Positions 61,922 through 64,000 of a stretch of 64,000 bases of DNA are shown piece after piece. The notes beneath the pieces are model-generated. The model saw only the letters and a program-made list of their open reading frames with translations, was not told the origin of the DNA and searched no databases. The first letter of the stretch is position 1, and every line of letters begins with the position of its first letter. This DNA comes from UBA6522 sp965205045. GTDB taxonomy: Bacteria > Pseudomonadota > Gammaproteobacteria > Steroidobacterales > Rariloculaceae. The stretch lies in the NCBI GenBank assembly GCA_965205045.1, contig OZ242031.1, positions 4,774,001 to 4,838,000 of the forward strand, written 5' to 3'. Position numbers and translations under genes: made by a program.

Positions 61922-62346
61922 TGAACAAGGGCCGGATTCGCGGATTTACGCTCATCGAGCTGATGGTGGTCCTGCTGATCGTCGGCATCCTAAGCGCCGT
62001 CGCCGTCCCGACCTACCGCCAGTACGTCATTCGAGCTCAACGCACCGAAGCCAAGACAGCGTTACTGCGGTTGGCCGCGAACCAGGAGCGCCACTACCTG
62101 CAGAACAACACCTATACCGACGACCTGGCGTTGCTGGGATTCGAAACCGGTGTCAGCGAAAACGGCGTCTACACGCTAAACGTCCCCATTGCCGATACCG
62201 CCACCTATCAAGCCATCGCTGTACCAACGCCAGGCGGCGGTCTGAATGACATCGACATGAGCCAGGACGAAGCGTGCGCGAGATTTATTATCAATGCCGC
62301 CGGCCAGCGCAGAGCCTTCCCCGACCCCGATGGCATCTGCTGGTAA
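61921..62346 (+). CDS. pilE: PilE-type minor pilin
   Basis: The 141-residue protein has cleavage site IRG|FTLIE, the helix LMVVLLIVGILSAVAVPTY and the conserved YRQYVIRAQRTEAKTALLRL and NNTYTDDLALLGF. A Cys pair (EACARF, GICW) closes the C-terminal loop. It is the last gene of the pilus operon and would be the minor pilin that links the tip complex to PilA. Confidence 0.92.
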   Translation: MNKGRIRGFTLIELMVVLLIVGILSAVAVPTYRQYVIRAQRTEAKTALLRLAANQERHYLQNNTYTDDLALLGFETGVSENGVYTLNVPIADTATYQAIAVPTPGGGLNDIDMSQDEACARFIINAAGQRRAFPDPDGICW

Positions 62347-62406
62347 CAACCCTGCCCGGCTGCGCCGACTTCACCAGGGTACGCGGATAGCGTATAGTGA
62401 AGTAAC

Positions 62407-62727
62407 GTGATCTTCGTTGAGACGTCGATATTCACGAAGGAGTTGGCTCGACATCTTGACGACGACAGCTACGCCGCCCTGCAGTGGTTCCTGAGCGCCT
62501 ACCCTGAAGCCGGCGACATCATCCGCGGCACTGGCGGAATCCGCAAAATCCGGTGGTCGATGCCCGGCCGCGGCAAGCGCGGAGGTAGCCGGGTAGTGTA
62601 CTACTGGCTGGTGGAGCAGGACAAAATCTATTTGCTGACCGTGTACTCCAAGGGCGTAAAGGACGATCTAACGGCCGCCGAGCGCAATGCGTGGCGCAAG
62701 GCTGTGGAGGCAATCCGCAATGACTGA
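62407..62727 (+). CDS. RelE/HigB-type toxin
   Basis: The 106-residue protein fits the RelE/HigB group: FTKELARHLDDDSYAALQWF, IRKIRWSMPGRGKRGGSRVV, then YYWLVEQDKIYLLTVYSKG. It should cleave mRNA at the ribosome. Start is a GTG with a TATAGT about 9 bases upstream, so the transcript is nearly leaderless. It overlaps the antitoxin gene by 8 bases. Confidence 0.88.
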   Translation: MIFVETSIFTKELARHLDDDSYAALQWFLSAYPEAGDIIRGTGGIRKIRWSMPGRGKRGGSRVVYYWLVEQDKIYLLTVYSKGVKDDLTAAERNAWRKAVEAIRND

Positions 62728-63034
62728 ACGAAATATCGCCAGCGAGGTTCTGGAAGGCCTTCGGGAGGTTCGCAGGCATCGCGCCGGCAAACTCACCCTT
62801 CGAACGGCGCAGGTGGAGCCCCGGCCGCTCCCCGAACTCACACCGGAGGCCATCCGCAGCATCCGGAACCGTCTGGACGTCTCAAGGTCTGTGTTTGCCC
62901 ACATGATCCGCGTGCCCGTGCGCACCGTCGAACGGTGGGAACAGGGCAGGTCCAGACCGCCCGACTCGGCTGCGGCCCTGATTCTTATGGTGAAGAAATA
63001 CCCCGACACATTCGATCGCTTGGCGTCGCTTTAG
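62720..63034 (+). CDS. XRE-family antitoxin (HigA/NadS type)
   Basis: The 104-residue protein begins MTERNIASEVLEGLREVRRH and has a C-terminal helix-turn-helix (IRSIRNRLDVSRSVFAHMIR, then VPVRTVERWEQGR). The N-terminal extension likely covers the toxin. Order toxin-antitoxin and the 8-base overlap are typical for HigBA. It is expected to repress its own promoter. Confidence 0.88.
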   Translation: MTERNIASEVLEGLREVRRHRAGKLTLRTAQVEPRPLPELTPEAIRSIRNRLDVSRSVFAHMIRVPVRTVERWEQGRSRPPDSAAALILMVKKYPDTFDRLASL

Positions 63035-63076
63035 CCTTGCCGCCTCGTGCAGTGCCCCACCGAAGCCCCTGTTCTG

Positions 63077-63478
63077 CTATGCGGTAATCCGCGCAATCAC
63101 CAAGTCCCTCAACGTCACCATACCGATCACGTTTCTCTCCGCATCTGCCACCAGCGCCCGCGACAGCCCCAGCGCTACCAGGTGCCGGGCCGCGTAGCGC
63201 ACCAACATGGTGGAGGGGACCGTGACGACGGGCTTGGTCATCACTTCGTAGACGTGCACCCGATCCGGTGCGCGGTTCTTGGCGATCACCTCCCGCGCGA
63301 TGGCGACTACGTCGATGAGGCCCGCCTCATCGTCCTCATTTCGGCGCTCAACCACCAGTGAACTGATCGAGTGTTCCTGCATGATCGCCACGGCGTCGGA
63401 GACGGTTGCGAGCCCATCGATGGATTGCAAGTCGCTGACCATCACTTCGCTGACGTGAATTTTTCGCTTGTAGGTCAT
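63077..63478 (-). CDS. CBS-domain-pair protein
   Basis: The 133-residue protein consists of two CBS motifs (VSEVMVSDLQSIDGLATVSD, VYEVMTKPVVTVPSTMLVRY) and likely binds an adenine nucleotide. It overlaps the P-II-like gene by 4 bases (ATGA). Position after DUF1538 and P-II-like genes suggests it senses energy status for that transporter. Confidence 0.88.
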   Translation of the reverse strand: MTYKRKIHVSEVMVSDLQSIDGLATVSDAVAIMQEHSISSLVVERRNEDDEAGLIDVVAIAREVIAKNRAPDRVHVYEVMTKPVVTVPSTMLVRYAARHLVALGLSRALVADAERNVIGMVTLRDLVIARITA

Positions 63479-63825
63479 AGTTCTTTCTCCACCTCTTTGA
63501 GCATGATCGGCAATTGCGTCGTCAGGCCGACTACGTCCTCGATGTCGATCTGGAACGCCACCCCGGCCCCGGGTTCTTCGTCGAAACGGCCGACATCCCG
63601 AATACGCTCCAGAATATCCTGCGATCGTTCCTCCACCACCAGAAACAGCAGCAAGTCTCTCTTGGAGGTGATCTCCAGTCCGAGAAAGGTCTTCTCCGGC
63701 TTGAGGCCCTCGCCGCGCACGCTGGTAATGACGGTGGCGCCGGTGGCGCCGCCCTCCCTTGCGGCATCGATGATGGTATCGGTCTTGTCGTCCGGAGCAA
63801 GAACGACGATGAGCTTCATTCTCAT
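63475..63825 (-). CDS. P-II-like signalling protein
   Basis: The 116-residue protein has the GlnB-like ferredoxin fold: KLIVVLAPDDKTDTIIDAAR, GATGATVITSVRGEGL and KRDLLLFLVVEERSQDILER. The T-loop differs from GlnB/GlnK and lacks the uridylylated Tyr motif. Such divergent P-II proteins regulate a neighbouring membrane protein. Overlaps of 3-4 bases with DUF1538 upstream and CBS downstream show a tight operon. Confidence 0.88.
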   Translation of the reverse strand: MRMKLIVVLAPDDKTDTIIDAAREGGATGATVITSVRGEGLKPEKTFLGLEITSKRDLLLFLVVEERSQDILERIRDVGRFDEEPGAGVAFQIDIEDVVGLTTQLPIMLKEVEKEL

Positions 63826-64000
63826 GACTGGGAACTCCTTCTGAGGCCCGTGTTGGCGCCGCGCAGGCGCGATATCAGTGGTACGACCATGGCGTACCCG
63901 AGTACGGACATGATGGGAAAGGCGCTGGCAAAGGCGATCAGGCCGAATCCGTCGATCAGCGGACTGCGCCCGGGGACCGAGGCCGCGAGCCCCAGGCCCA
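63822..64000 (-). CDS. DUF1538-family membrane protein, C-terminal end only
   Basis: About 59 codons run in from the right edge, reading ASVPGRSPLIDGFGLIAFAS then AFPIMSVLGYAMVVPLIS and a short basic tail. This is the final transmembrane part of DUF1538 proteins, putative transporters found with P-II-like and CBS genes. The rest lies beyond the window. The stop overlaps the P-II-like start by 3 bases. Confidence 0.75.
   Translation of the reverse strand, partial: GLGLAASVPGRSPLIDGFGLIAFASAFPIMSVLGYAMVVPLISRLRGANTGLRRSSQS

Overview
The window is chromosomal DNA of a GC-rich (about 60%) Gram-negative bacterium. It is most likely an uncultured gammaproteobacterium: three TonB-dependent receptors, a complete fimT-pilVWX-pilY1-pilE minor-pilin cluster and Zur-type zinc control all point that way. 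No rRNA or other direct taxonomic marker is present, so the placement is an inference.

Layout. 0-4.7 kb: a leucine-rich-repeat gene broken by a 3.59-kb transposable unit (472-4060). The unit has 66-bp inverted ends, a 10-bp target duplication, a decayed ISAs1-type transposase, two linked secreted-protein genes and an aroE scrap. 5.0-5.7 kb: hicAB. 5.8-18.2 kb: metabolic and transport genes (serine hydrolase, carbamoyltransferase, Lrp regulator with a TDO-superfamily enzyme, TonB receptor with a MalT-like LuxR regulator, dipeptidase E, DUF1177, NCS1 permease). 18.5-30.8 kb: a defence segment with hsdMSR, whose hsdR is split by an IS66-family element, a NYN nuclease gene with a stop codon, and an AbiEi-Fic protein. 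30.9-35.4 kb: assorted metabolic genes and one frameshifted DUF1214 gene.

35.7-47.1 kb is a zinc-limitation region: a ZnuD-like receptor coupled to a tiny His-containing secreted peptide, MerC, a Zur-type repressor, a DUF2946-like protein, a siderophore-type TonB receptor, an ABC-2 transporter with two DUF3526-like permeases, DUF1826 and a COG0523 GTPase. Two promoters share a Zur-box-like sequence.

47.9-55.5 kb looks like a genomic island at the 3' end of tRNA-Thr(CGT): a 17-bp piece of the tRNA end is repeated at the far boundary. It carries toxin-antitoxin pairs, a HARE-HTH/GIY-YIG nuclease coupled to a membrane protein, a DUF5677 protein and a PD-(D/E)XK/PIN pair. 55.8-62.3 kb is the type IV pilus minor-pilin operon. 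The window ends with a HigBA-type module and a DUF1538/P-II-like/CBS operon.

The most striking findings are the cargo-carrying ISAs1-derived element, whose in-silico removal restores the LRR reading frame; the IS66-silenced restriction subunit; the tRNA-bounded defence island; and the zinc cluster with its uncharacterised ABC exporter.
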